From assembly GCA_903813345.2 (NCBI GenBank), contig CAIIXF020000011.1:16477754-16537753 (forward strand): 60,000 nucleotides of DNA, written 5' to 3'. Of the stretch, positions 36,553-48,811 are shown in pieces; position 1 is the first letter of the stretch; each line of letters starts with the position of its first letter. Origin of the DNA: Owenia fusiformis. Its lineage: Eukaryota; Annelida; Polychaeta; Sabellida; Oweniidae. Position numbers and translations under genes: made by a program. The notes under the pieces were generated by a model that saw only the letters and a list, made by a program, of their open reading frames with translations, searched no databases and was not told the origin of the DNA.

Positions 36553-38370
36553 ATGAGGACGATCGGTTTGCTTTTGGGGATTTTTATCCCTGGGATTATT
36601 GCAAATGGATTAACTGACAGAAATAAGGGAAAATGTGAGAGGATCACAATTCCAATGTGTATGGATGCTGATATCAAATATAACATGACAAGTATGCCAA
36701 ATCTTATTGGACACACAAATCAAAAGGATGCTGCAATACAAGTTGCAGAATTCAGTCCACTTGTCCAGTTTGCCTGCAGTAGACATTTGAAGTTTTTCCT
36801 ATGTTCGCTTTATGCCCCTATGTGTACCACACAGGTCGATGAGATATTAATTATACCCGCTTGTAGATCAATGTGTTTGGAAGTGAAGGAAAAATGTGAA
36901 CCTGTACTTTTACGCTTTAATTTCCGCTGGCCTAGTATGTTGGATTGTAATCGCTTACCAGAGAAAAATGACAATAAAGAACTGTGTATGCAGGCGCCCG
37001 ATTTAAACACGGACGAGGATGAACCAGTTGCGCTGCCACCTGCTGGCATCGATCCCGCCAACTCTGATTGGTGGACTCTTATGGAAGCTTTAAAAGGACG
37101 TGGAAGTGGCGCAACTTCTGCATCAACAACTCCCAAAACGAAAGATGGCAAGGAGGACCCTCAGGTTATTTGCCCTCACAGATTTATCGCAGTGGAAGTT
37201 GCAAGTAAAAATGACACATGTGTCCCAAGATGCAACGTGGATGTATACTTCCGTAAACATGATAAACGCTTTGCGGAAATATGGATGATTGTGTGGTCAG
37301 CACTGTGTTGCTTATCAACTTCGATAACTGTGGTGACATTTTTAATTGATACCACCCGATTCCGTTACCCTGAACGACCAATCATCTTCCTCAGTATGTG
37401 CTACTTCATTTATTCATTGTCGTATATGATCCGATTTATCACTGGTGCTAGCACGATTAGCTGTGACAAAGCTAGGGATAACTCTCTGTTCCTTATCCAA
37501 GAAGGACTGGAGAACACTTGGTGCATCATCATTTTCCTCATTCAATATTATTTTGGGATGGCCAGCTCCCTCTGGTGGGTCGTCCTAACACTAACATGGT
37601 TTCTCTCTGCGGGGAGAAAATGGGCTCAAGAATCTATTGAGGCATTAAGCAGTTATTTCCACATGGCTGCATGGGCCATCCCCGCTATAAAGACAATGGT
37701 GATATTGATTATGCGACGCGTCGATGGAGACGAGCTAACTGGATTATGTTATGTTGGCAATCAAGATCGTGTAGCATTAATATCGTTTGTGCTTGCCCCC
37801 CTTTTCTTCTATCTCATCATTGGAACTTTTTTTATCCTCGCAGGATTTGTAGCGTTATTTCGCATCCGCAGCAATATCAAACATTCAGTACAAGATGGAA
37901 ATACTGATCTAAGAAAACTTGAGAAACTTATGGCCAAAATTGGCATATTCTCAGTATTATATACGGTTCCTGCAACATGTGTAATAGGCTGTCTATTCTA
38001 TGAACAACTTAACATGAAACAATGGAACATGATGGCGAAGTTAAAACCATGTAAGCTTAAACAAAACTTTGACTATGGTCCCCAGCCCAGACGAACAATG
38101 CTAGATTGTGACTTAGAACAATCAATACCTACAGTCGAGGTATATATGTTGAAAATATTTATGTCACTTGTTGTTGGAATTACATCGGGGATGTGGATAT
38201 GGTCCGCAAAAACTGTTCAATCATGGAAGAACTTTTGTACCAGCAGATTCCGCAGGAGAAAATCTAATGTACCAGCTTATCAACCAGCTGGTCCTAGTGG
38301 TACTCAAAATACTGTTGTGCGATTAAAAGGTGACAATCGCGGCATAAAAATGGCTGGTTCTAGAGTATGA
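36553..38370 (+). CDS. FZD9/10: Frizzled-9/10 Wnt receptor, complete single exon
   Basis: This 605-residue seven-pass receptor binds Wnt through its extracellular cysteine-rich domain and signals through Dishevelled at the plasma membrane. It has a signal peptide (1-19), then a Frizzled domain with all ten cysteines (28, 36, 75, 84, 91, 104, 108, 115, 132, 145) and an N-glycosylation site (NMT, 44-46). A linker of about 60 residues follows, then seven membrane segments from about 243 to 550, including YPERPIIFLSMCY and MASSLWWVVLTLTWF. The Dishevelled-binding KTxxxW motif is intact (KTVQSW, 553-558). Ending GSRV fits a class I PDZ ligand. The TM6-TM7 loop (YEQLNM, then DCDLEQSIPTVEV) resembles FZD9/10 rather than FZD4. 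Being intronless is usual for this subfamily in vertebrates. It lies head-to-head with the diversin gene. Confidence 0.97.
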   Translation: MRTIGLLLGIFIPGIIANGLTDRNKGKCERITIPMCMDADIKYNMTSMPNLIGHTNQKDAAIQVAEFSPLVQFACSRHLKFFLCSLYAPMCTTQVDEILIIPACRSMCLEVKEKCEPVLLRFNFRWPSMLDCNRLPEKNDNKELCMQAPDLNTDEDEPVALPPAGIDPANSDWWTLMEALKGRGSGATSASTTPKTKDGKEDPQVICPHRFIAVEVASKNDTCVPRCNVDVYFRKHDKRFAEIWMIVWSALCCLSTSITVVTFLIDTTRFRYPERPIIFLSMCYFIYSLSYMIRFITGASTISCDKARDNSLFLIQEGLENTWCIIIFLIQYYFGMASSLWWVVLTLTWFLSAGRKWAQESIEALSSYFHMAAWAIPAIKTMVILIMRRVDGDELTGLCYVGNQDRVALISFVLAPLFFYLIIGTFFILAGFVALFRIRSNIKHSVQDGNTDLRKLEKLMAKIGIFSVLYTVPATCVIGCLFYEQLNMKQWNMMAKLKPCKLKQNFDYGPQPRRTMLDCDLEQSIPTVEVYMLKIFMSLVVGITSGMWIWSAKTVQSWKNFCTSRFRRRKSNVPAYQPAGPSGTQNTVVRLKGDNRGIKMAGSRV

Positions 38371-41300
38371 TCTGAAAAGATTCTGTTAATATGGAAACAT
38401 TAATATTTTCTGCAGTTGCCATGGAAACAGATTTGTATCTATTTGTGTTCAGAATTAAATAATGCTTAGAGTTCAGGTCATTTTTCTTGTAAAATTTCCA
38501 ATAGCAAAATCATCTCAAATTTTGTCCTGGCCATGAGTACATTCAAAAATTTCAAGGGGGTGATATCCACTTTTCTTAACACATACTCAGGGGTACACTA
38601 GATACCTAGGCCTGATTTATACTCAGCTGGTTTGTCCCAGTGCTTGCAACATACTTATGTGTCTCATCAGGGTTGGTCTGGGTGTCATTCATACTTTAAG
38701 TCACATTGCAGGGATTAAGAACAATCACATAGAATGATAAGAACAATCACCTATAATGTTAAAGCAATCACACCTAGAATATCACATTACACCATAACAT
38801 TACAATGATTTATACAGTAAATGGTTGAACTCTAAGCGGTATTTAAAAAAGTTGTTTTTTACTATTTTATTAGAAATATGGCCATGTTGAATAGTCCACA
38901 AAGAAATCCTACTTTAACTATTTATATATAGACTACTCAACAATTTGCCAAATTGTCTTTTTATGATTTGAACTAACATGAAAGGCATATGTCAGTTTGT
39001 TAAAGTGTCTTTTAAATGTTGTATGTATTATTCATTTAACCGTAGGCCAAAATCAACCAGGACATATGATCATAGGACCTTTGCCTCTAGGTGCCCAAAG
39101 TAGCATATATAGGTCTAAATTATGCAATCATTATCTTTATGAACATTTGACAAGAAACAGAAATTATAATTCTTGGCCTTAGGCTTACCAAAATACATCA
39201 CTTGCCATTGATGGAATATATTGAACTTGTTTATTTGTATATGTAAATTATTGAACTTTATCTTTGTATATTAAAAATATGATTGGTATTTCAAAAAATA
39301 TTATGTTTTTGTTTTGTATTTTGTGTACACATCTACTTCATAAATACAATTACATGATTATGAATGAGTTAAGCTTAGTAGGTTAGTTTGCCATTACCCA
39401 AAAATCTGTTGATAAGTGGTACTTGTAGGAAGACATACCACATCATAAGAAGCGTTAACCCTTTATACAAAGAATTTATGCACCTTTCAAAAACCTGATG
39501 AGGTACTCTCTCTCTCTCTGAAGGATTCCTATATTTAGAAATTCAATATTTGTAATTGGTTATTCTTAACACTCTTTAATATAAATATCAATATGGGTGA
39601 TCATTCCTTTTTAAGAAATTCTTGCCGAGACAGCATCACTTGACATCTTTATTTTCCATTATTGGAGAAATGTATACATAGTGCTCTTTAAGTGGGGAGG
39701 GGATATATTACTCATTCTAAACAGTAATCCAATTCTATTAAGTGTAATGAAAAATGTAGAATCTTTATTCCTATTTACAAACGTGAAAGTTCCCCTAGAA
39801 TATACGATCTCCCCCCCCCCCCCTTCCCCCAATTACACGAGCTTTACAATATTTCAGACCCCCACATGTACACATACACTGTACCGATCCCCATTTCTCC
39901 TTTCAACTCCTACATTGATGAGGTTACCATGTAAATGATGTATACATGTTAAGTGATACTGATGGAGAAATAGTGATGAATGATGAGTGCGGATGCTGAT
40001 GTATCTAACGTATCACTAACAGGGCACAACGTCTGCGGGTTAATCCAATACAGCTTCTGAGGGCAACGTGAAATACTACCTCGCGGGTATATCACATACT
40101 CGCCTTCTTCCAGCGTGAGTTTCATCATGAAAAGTCCAATTCCTATGAATCTCATATACACTGTGAACGTTAACTCTAATCTTTGAATCATGTTTTCGTT
40201 TCTTTACAAGAGAACAGGGAGATGGATCAAATTAACCAACAAGTATAAAAAATGATTGAGGCACGTAATGCTGGTATGATACTTTTTGCATCAAACTATA
40301 CCCACTCCCCTCCATCCCCGTCTCCATCCCTCTTACATAGCCTGAGTAAAAAAGAAGAGAGAAGGGGCTACATTTCCTTTTGCAAATCTACTATGTCGAG
40401 CCTCTATCATATCTAAAGTACAACCCAATCGGTCAAAGAGATGGCTATAATGCACTATTTTCCCTTATTCGTTAATCGCGTCGGACATAACTCAACATTG
40501 ACAATTCTCTCCCAGCATCGGGCAAACTTCGAATTCAAAATTGTTTATAACACAAGTTAGTAACTTGCTGTGAGTTGAAGTTGAGCAACTGAAACCTTGT
40601 GAATTAAGATGCCACCGGGGCGGAATTTCAAAGAAAGGATTGAAGACAGTTAGGTACAAAAAGTGAGTACATAAACGGCCTCTAGATACCCAGCACATCT
40701 GGATTACGTTCACCCTTGCATCAGTCCACCCTTCTGCGCTGCGGGCCTAAACGTTCTGTAAGGGACCAAGTCTGTTACAGTATTGGATTGATCAGCCAGA
40801 CTGAACCAGAGATTGATACTTTAATTTTCTACACTCATCAGCCACTGATACCCAGTGTTAATTAAGATAACCCGAAGTAGGCGGGATAGACCGATAGTGC
40901 ATTGTATACGAAATGCAAGTCTTGCTTCTCGTCTACTAATTTTCTCTGCAAAGTACAGTAATTAGATATGGCACTAGTTCTCCTCCACTCCCATTCAAAA
41001 TTCCATAGATTTTTAAATTCAAATTCTTTCGGTAAGTTAGCCTCGAGTCAAGACCTTTGGCTCCCTTTGTCAACTTTGTGAGGTATGTTTATGAGAGGAC
41101 GGAGGTTTACAGGGGCGTGATGCAAGACTTTCTTGTTACGTGTTTCTTCCATCATCGTGAGTCATGGTGTTGTAAAATTCAAATGAAGAACTGAAGTGCC
41201 CGAATATCTGAAAATCGTTCCGCAAGACTCATTTGATCAGTAAAGTGATTGTCGTAATGACTCATTTTAAAAGACGTTCAAATGGCATCTTGACTTGTAA

Positions 41301-41527
41301 ATAACTACTGTTTGTATGTGATGTTCTGTACACTGTCATATTGCTAAATCAGAATTCCTTCGGCCATACGCAAACACATTGATGGGTCGGCTCCATGATA
41401 TGAGGATATGAGAATGGCCTTCTATTAGCTAGCTTCACACTAGTATTTAGTCCTAGTACACCGTAAGGTTGGAGACAGAAAGATGTGATGAGTATCAGAA
41501 TGGGTCGGTCCATTGATGGATCGAGAT
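38371..41527. other. Region downstream of Frizzled, no gene recognised
   Basis: ATTAAA at 38454-38459 is a possible variant polyadenylation signal for the Frizzled transcript. Three loose copies of a GAACAATCACATAGAATG-like unit lie at 38705-38780. A CT dinucleotide run is at about 39508-39520 and a C-run at about 39809-39821. From 39950 to 41300 the DNA is somewhat less AT-rich, with short frames on the minus strand (39949-40191, 40492-40713) that I cannot assign. They could be exons of an unrecognised gene, but no splice-consistent chain was found. Confidence 0.5.
38454..38459 (+). terminator. Possible polyadenylation signal (ATTAAA) of Frizzled
   Basis: This common variant signal lies 84 bp after the stop codon. 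No AATAAA was seen nearby. Vertebrate Frizzled 3' UTRs are often longer, so the true site may be further on. Confidence 0.3.
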
Positions 41528-41893
41528 CGGATATCGCCCGTAAAGGGAATGCGGTCAGTGATAAAATATGTTCTGTTCTGTTATCATGCATCGTGCAGGC
41601 CCGTAGCCAGGATTTGCCAAGGGGGGTTCAGTTTTCAAAAATTTCCAGGGGGGTTCACATTTGACACATTTGGCCCAAATATGGTTAAAATCACTTGAGA
41701 AGTGCTCAAATTGGTGAAAAACTGCAAGGTTGTGAAAGAATTTTTGGTCAGGGGGGGGGGGGTTGCCCGAACCCTGCGACCCCCCCCCCCCCCTGGCTAC
41801 GGGCCTGCATAGCAATTTCAATAAGATATGGTCCGTAAAGGAAATGCGGTCAGTGATAAAATATGTTCTGTTCTGTTATCATGCATCGTGGGA
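41528..41893 (+). repeat. ~66-bp direct duplication flanking a MITE
   Basis: The stretch from GATATCGCCCGTAAAGGGAA through TTATCATGCATCGTG (41528-41595) recurs at 41826-41892 with three or four differences. The copies bracket the MITE at 41596-41807. This is far longer than a transposition target duplication, so the locus was duplicated around or together with the insertion. Confidence 0.8.
41596..41807. mobile_element. CAGGCCCGTAGCC MITE family, full 212-bp copy
   Basis: The perfect inverted ends are CAGGCCCGTAGCCAGG and CCTGGCTACGGGCCTG, with internal G and C homopolymer runs near 41750-41792. The central part, including TTGACACATTTGGCCCAAAT and TTGTGAAAGAATTTTTGGTC, is the inverse of the copy at 48812. 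Confidence 0.9.
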
Positions 41894-44574
41894 TCCGCAG
41901 CCTTCACTATCCATTTGGAATCTCTCTCTCAAGCATTAGTTAAAGAGGGGCTCTGATAAATCAGAATGGGAATGATTGGGTGCATGGGTGACGCCCATTT
42001 TTAAGGCCTTATCTTCTAATTTCAGGCCAGATTTTGAAGAAAATGGGCCTCAAAATGTCAAAATTTGGGCCCACTTGTTGGTTCCCAGATTTAAGTACCG
42101 CATCTTTTTTTATATCTAAATATTATTTTCCCTGATAACGTGAACTGAAACAATATAATCAAAATGGAAGAAACTAGATATATTTTTCATTCAGTTCAAG
42201 GATATATCAACCAACACTAGTTATTCATATAAACCAGTTCACACGAAGCTATCAAATCATGACAAAGGCAATCAAAATGATAGATAGCGTTTAATATGGT
42301 CAGTCAATGTAAAGTGTTCATATTGCAATATTCATCTGTCATCTTTGGAGTCATTAGCGTCCCAGAGGTAGTCGGCTAGAGCGGTTATCTCACGAGCTCC
42401 AGACGCATATGCGGGCGTGTCGTTATCAGCAGGGGTGTACCATCTAGATCATAATCAGGGGACACCTCATTGTCCTGTTACTATGGTAACCAAATGACAT
42501 AGTTAACATTATATTTTTTAAATGATATTAATACAATACCAAGCTATCATATAGATGTTGCTCCTGACCAAGTATGAACAAAATCCACCAAAAAATATTT
42601 TTTTAGATAAAACGGTGTCCAAACTTTTGGATCAACCCTCGTATATCGCGCATTTTGTTTTTTTTTATTTTGCCTAGCGCAAATTTTCTGGTATCTAAAT
42701 ATAATGGTCGACCCCTGATTGCCAATATACTGATGTAGCTTACTGATGTCCATTTATGAAATGTAAAAAACGTCAACAAAAATGCCCCGATCATTAAGTT
42801 CTCATTAAGACAATAAGCTAATTAATATCAGGCGTCTAATGATGTTAAGATACTTTGAATTCTATCACGATAATATTTGACAAAGTCGAAAGAAAATATT
42901 TGTCTTTAAATGATCATGTTAAATTCGATCACTCGATTGTGGTCACATAAGGTGCTGAGGTATATAATATCATAGCAAACACCACAACTCTATGCAGAGT
43001 CATGATACGAACACGCCATTGTGTTGTATATTTTGGTATCTATTTCCATTCGAGTGGGATTGCGGCGTTTTCTATTCAAATAATTCCCAATATAGTTGAA
43101 GTTTATACCCGTTTATTGTTCAGCAATTTATCCGCTATTCATATTTGTAACAACCTTTTCCGCCTGAGAGGGTGAAACACAGAGATACCAGCTGAACCAT
43201 GCTACCCCGAGGGACGTCTAAGTTAACCCTTTGTTGGATCTCCGAGTTTGTGACACTAGCAAAAAGAGATTTTGGCATGTTGATGGATAACGACACTTTA
43301 CATTAGCGACTGGCATTTGTGAAAAATTGACGCGCGTTCTGTTTTAATTCATAAAGAATTAAATCGTTTGATATTGTGAAAGAATTTAAAATATTAGGCT
43401 TGGTAAGTTAATGTAAATTAGATAAAAACAGGCTCAACATATTTCGACAAGAACTAGGAATTAAAACAATGACTATTGATGTTCTCCATTGCCTCCAATA
43501 TCCACCAGGCGTTTGGATAAAGAGGGACCGGTTACAAAATGGCTGCAGAATGTTAATTCAAACGCCGAACCCGATGACTTGAGTTTTTCGAGACCTGCCT
43601 TTTTATTTGGAAACAAAGAGATTAATGATCACGGCGAATAAAAAACTAAAGAAATAAAAATAATTTTATAGCTTTAATACCCGTGCAACCATCAAGTCTA
43701 TATACACACTCCAAATAATGTCAATCCAAGTACGTGATATATTTTACGATGTGGGTATCACTACACAGAACACATAAAGAACGCTTTCATCTAAAATTCC
43801 GCTATGTTTGTAAACATGTCTTTAGTTAAAGTAGGTGCACAGGAGTTCAATTGAACTCAGGAAAAGTCGTCAGGTTTTGAATGTGAGAGTTAACCCTAGG
43901 TAAAATGTGCATTCTCTCGTCTATTGCTGTACGTTAGTTTATATTCTTTGGTGTTTGAGAGCATTTGAAAGTCAAGATCTCCCCTTGTTTGCTCTACTCT
44001 TAGAGGAAGGTTGGCGATTCTACCTCAAAAGACAAAATGCAAATTGAATAAAACATATAAATATTGTAAACCTGAAAACTTTCGAAAACTTGAAAACTTT
44101 CGAATTTTACCGATTGTTAAAGCAATGTGGAATTCAAGTGTTCGAATGAACGTTCCGATTTTATCATCAAAACCTATTTCCACTTACATTGTAAAATAAA
44201 CGGACAAGTTGGTTGATATTTCATCGATGCCTGATTTGAAATGGGTACTTCAAAATCAGATGCTCGAAAAGGGAGTTGATAAATGTTCAAACAAGATAGT
44301 CCCATTGACTTTATCAATGATCGCACATATTGAACTATTTCTCCAATGACCTCATACAAAAGATCTAAGGGAGGGAGCTCTCGAAAAAGTACAGTTTATC
44401 GTCCAAAATTCCACCGTATCTATGCGTTGCGAGAGTACGTTATCCGTCTCCTTTATAATCCCCGGTGTATTAACTAAACTATAAATGGTATCAGCTGACG
44501 TAAAACTTATTTCGATCTTTATATCAATGGTCGGATCATAGCCGAGTGATTTGTTCAATCAATGAATACTTCCC
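41894..44574. other. Non-coding region with a possible mariner end
   Basis: The only element signal is AACTTTTGGATCAACCCTCGTA ending near 42642, which resembles the right end of the mariner at 21149-22217 (ACAACCCTCGTA) and is likewise preceded by a TTACTATGGTAACCA-like stretch at about 42479. No left end was found, so it would be a fragment. Short repeats of GAAAACTTTCGAAAACTTG occur at 44072-44104. No gene is recognised. Confidence 0.4.
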
Positions 44575-44935
44575 AAGAATAATGAATGGTATGGTACTCA
44601 TTACAATGGAAGGTCTGATACCAATACTGAATGGCCCGATCAGTAATGAATGGTCAGATCAGTAATGAATAGTCCGATCAGTAATGAATGGTACGATCAG
44701 TAATGGATGGTCCGATTTAATGGATGGTCCAGTCACCATTAAATCAACCCCCATCAATAAAGCAACAATGAATGATGCGATCAACAATGCGTGGTCTTAC
44801 AAACAATGAATGGTATGATAAACAATGAATGGTTTGATAAACAAAGAATGGTTTAATAAACAATGCGTGGTCTGAACAACAATGAATGGTATAATAAACA
44901 AGAATGGGCTGGCTACCAATGGTCGTGGAACGGTC
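44575..44935 (+). repeat. Degenerate minisatellite, ~20-bp unit AATGAATGGTCNGATCAGT
   Basis: About 16-18 imperfect units cover 360 bp. The left half favours AATGAATGGTCCGATCAGT and the right half AACAATGAATGGTATGATAA, so two subfamilies are adjacent. A non-repeat interruption (about 44725-44760) separates them. The minus-strand frame across it is an artefact of the repeat. Confidence 0.85.
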
Positions 44936-47900
44936 AAACAATTCTACAACCTTCCAAGGCATATCTGATAAGAAATAGCCTACGATGAAGAAAAGACATA
45001 CAAGTGTGCATGTAAACTACATAACGATATTGACCACATACATTCTAATATAACTTTCTAGACGCATGTTACTTACTAATTAACACTAATTTCACTCTGC
45101 ATCTCACTATCAAAAACGTCAGTTACCATAGCAATCTCATAAATTCTGAAACGGAAAACGTTGTAGTACTTAACTTTACTTCGTTATTGCTACCATTTTT
45201 GCATTAAGTATTGGTGAAAGGTCTTCGTTTGAAGTCAATGATAGATGAAATTTTGAGGGCAAGTTTTATTCCCTTGATAAACTAGTGGAGTACCTCAGTA
45301 GTGAACTGAGGTTGAGAGAGAGTTATTTAGATCGACGGTGTTACTATGACGACGCCATATTACCCCATCAATAAACCAGATATAAACTAGTCATTATATT
45401 TTATCTCAGGTCTCCGCCGATATATGGTGCAAATACGATGGGGTAAAGGGTACATAAATCAGAACGCGCGACCTATCAGGTTTATGTTTTTCCAAATGCA
45501 ACGCTTGCTTTCTATCAATCACATGTTTTGATCTGAATACTAGAAAGTTCGTTGAGACTAGACTGAAAATTATTGACACGAGAGTGCCAGGGTTAAAATG
45601 CATATTTAAGAAAAGGGTGTAGCTCAAGTCTATCAATGACAACAGATAATGCATTAACGTTTCGAGATATTCTGATTTATATGGAAAATTTGAATAAACT
45701 AACATCATCCAGGATGTTAAGGTTCAATGCTATACTATAAAGATTTGAATTCTTAAGTTGACTTCGTGTTTAGATGCCATTGATTGAATACCGTGCTAAA
45801 CCAAACGTCCAAACCAAACGTAGTTACCAAATATGACAATAAATAAATTAATAAAGATAATCTCTGTTTGGATTTTCAAGCCATGACGTTAAAAATCAAA
45901 CTGGTATAAAGCGACTATGAGATAATATATTCTTCGCAAATATGTGCATCGATGTCAAATTCGGTAGTCTTGCGTCGAGGTCTGGCCATAGTTTTAGAGA
46001 TAGAATGGGGGGGGGGTTGCAGAAGCTCGATGTAAGACTGGCATGAATTTGATTTACGACCACTGAGAAAAACCAAAAACTATGAAATGAAACGTTCATT
46101 AAAACTCTAATACACGTTGTAGTTTCAACTCAATTTACTTGTATTAACTTTGCAAACAACGTCGTCCTATTTCAGCCTCCTAGTTCTATGTTTAACCAAG
46201 GCTTCTTTAAACCCAGCCAGGTAAATACAAAATCGTGCTTTTTGTCGAAAAATTGAGAACTTAATCGGTAGATTGTGTAAAGTGTATTTAACATTGGCAA
46301 AATTTCTTGCGATGGCCGTATTTGCCGAAAGTGTATAAACCGGAGAGACTAGTAGGATTTCTCGATATTCGCTCTTTCACTTTAATATCAGACACGAATT
46401 TATCGACTCTGGTTATCAAAGAAACCCCGGCTTAACATTTACATGCGATGGTTAAGAAACGTGATTTTTGAATGATTTTCTGTCTTAGTTTTCAAATTGC
46501 TCATGACTATGCATTTGTGTAGATATCTTTTTGCTTTTAATCACAGATTCACGACAAATTTAATCAATAATAGAATAAGTGATTGTGAATATCAAACCGG
46601 GCTCATGCCATCTCTAAAAAATAATTAGAGTTATCATAGTTTTTCCTGGGGTTTAAAGAAATTTCAGCCCTTTCATCTCTTCCAAATCTCCTTCAGCGAG
46701 GCTCGTGGTCTTAAAACAAACTGCGAAGAAAAACATATGGTAAAGCGTTCGGGTTTCGCCTCAAAGTCAGTCCGATGCTTTGTTTATTTACACACGGGAA
46801 ATAGATAACTGTTTCACCGTGCAACAACACAGTACTCCCTCTAGTTTCTGGCCTATCATATCTCAAGATGTTTAAAGGAATCTGTTGCGGGCATATTATA
46901 CCCATCTTCTCGCCAAGAAAGTGAAATGTATCTTAATGGTTGCCCTGGTTACTCACATCTGGAAGTAAACCTACAAGTTTCGAACATTGTCAGAAACTCC
47001 GAAAATACTCGAATCTAATCTGAACAGAGGAAAACAAATGAATTCAATGAAAATGAGCCTTGGTATTTACAAGTATTGAACATTAAATTTTTTTGATTTT
47101 CAATTTATTACTTGATGCTTTTCATTCCATCATTTTTCATTCCATCATTAAACTTAGTCTGTATTAGAAGATGAACACTGCGAGACACGCATATGTCATT
47201 AATGAGCACTCTTATACACACACGGATGCCCTACTGCAATGAAAACGTATGTATGTATAACTTCAATGATTCATTGACCACTGTAATTAAATAAATAATA
47301 GCACATTTCGTGGAAAAAACAGAATTCATCAGAATATCTTTCCATTTTGGACAACATCAATGCTGTGAATGTATATATTTACTTGTTAAATCTCTACATC
47401 AGGAACAAAAAAATGAACACAATTCTCGTGCAGTTGGAAGTTTTTGTCCATTAGTTTTGACTATAGGTGACATCTATAGATTATCAGATGAAATAAAAGT
47501 ATCAAACGCATCAGACATATCGTCAATTCTGATTGGATTTTCCATTTATTTATAGATGGCGAGATGAAAACAAAACTGCAGCTCAAATATACAGCAAACT
47601 TCATGTTTATTTGAAAATTGTACTGCGTGTGAGAACAGAACACGATTAGTGAAGTGATTAGTGAAAATTATGATTCGCATACAATTTTTTGATTCATGAC
47701 GATGCATGTTTTGCATCATTGTTTTTGACTAACACATCATTTTGTTAGACTTATTATATGTGTGGAGTGCATCGAGTTTTTATACAGAAAAAAATCCATA
47801 ATAAAGTGGTGACATATTATTCTAGTCTCCAGCTTTTTTGTGGACAGTGTTGGCGTTTAGCGGTCGGCCTCGGCATTCGACGATCAGCGTCTGTAACAAA

Positions 47901-48299
47901 TGGTAGGTGGTGACATTTTGCACGTTAAGATCATATACAGTAGTTACATGGAGTTTATTCAAATCAAATGAAAATATTTGATAAATCAAGAATTTAAGTA
48001 ACTTTCTGCCAGTTGTCCCTATTTTATCAATATTATTCTGGCCCTACCAAACACACGTGCTACCAATCCATCGCTATATAGCAATGGTCTGGAATGCTGA
48101 AATTTGATCTAATGATCTACATAGATTCAAAGATTTTGTTATATAAACAAGCTGACAAAATGTCTGTTTTGGGACACACTAGGGGGAGGGCTACAAGGGC
48201 TTGTAGCTAGACTAAAGAACGGCCTATGATTGTTTTCACCATCAGAATACACCCCTCGATAATTATGCCAACCGGAAGTCCGAGTACAGTCTACATTTA
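44936..48299. other. Non-coding region
   Basis: No gene or mobile element with clear ends is visible. A G-run is at about 46007-46016. The short frames (45406-45708 minus, 47310-47555 plus and others) lack recognisable motifs and are probably chance. Confidence 0.5.
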
Positions 48300-48483
48300 G
48301 GATGTTCCCTGGAGTTATAAACATTTTTAAATAGTGTTTTACCTTTTCTCAAACACAGTTCTCTGAGATTCTTACGGGCAACAAAGGGCATTTAAACTTT
48401 GAAAACTATATGTTAGTGTGCTTTTTTCTAAAACAAAATAGGAGCAAGTGATCATCATTTTCTACTTTGTCCAAGGAACATCC
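48300..48483. mobile_element. GGATGTTCC MITE, short copy
   Basis: The ends are GGATGTTCCCTGG and CCAAGGAACATCC. The interior (CTCTGAGATTCTTACGGGCA, then CTATATGTTAGTGTGC) is the inverse of part of the element at 17128-17481. It is 184 bp, so it is an internally deleted derivative. Its flanks are TTTA and TAAA rather than intact TTAA. Confidence 0.75.
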
Positions 48484-48811
48484 TAAAGATTCTGTATGTG
48501 TGAATCATAATTTTGTCCAAAAGTTGATATTTTAAAACATGAACAAGCTTTTAAAAGTGGTCAAAATGGAAACTTCCGACAGCCAACCTTTCGAGGGGAG
48601 TGGATATGCAAGTCATCATGAAACGCAACATGTGCATGTGTGCACTATTTGCACCTCCTGCCTATAAACGAATAAATCGATCGCCGAAAACATGTTTGCA
48701 TCCGGTAATTAAGCCCAGGAATCGTCTATACCTCATGTAATTACAAATGAACTTAGGATGTCCAAAGTAATTCAGGGCTGTCAGCGTTGTGAAGTTATGT
48801 GCCCAACAGCT

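Noticed and set aside
39949-40191. 80-codon minus-strand frame in a less AT-rich patch
   Set aside because: No recognisable motif, no matching exon nearby, and another frame is equally open. Insufficient to call a gene.
42358-42440. tRNA-derived SINE head candidate (GGCTAGAGCGGTTATCTCACGAG)
   Set aside because: It looks like a tRNA-type A box, but no B box or tail was found, so I do not call it.
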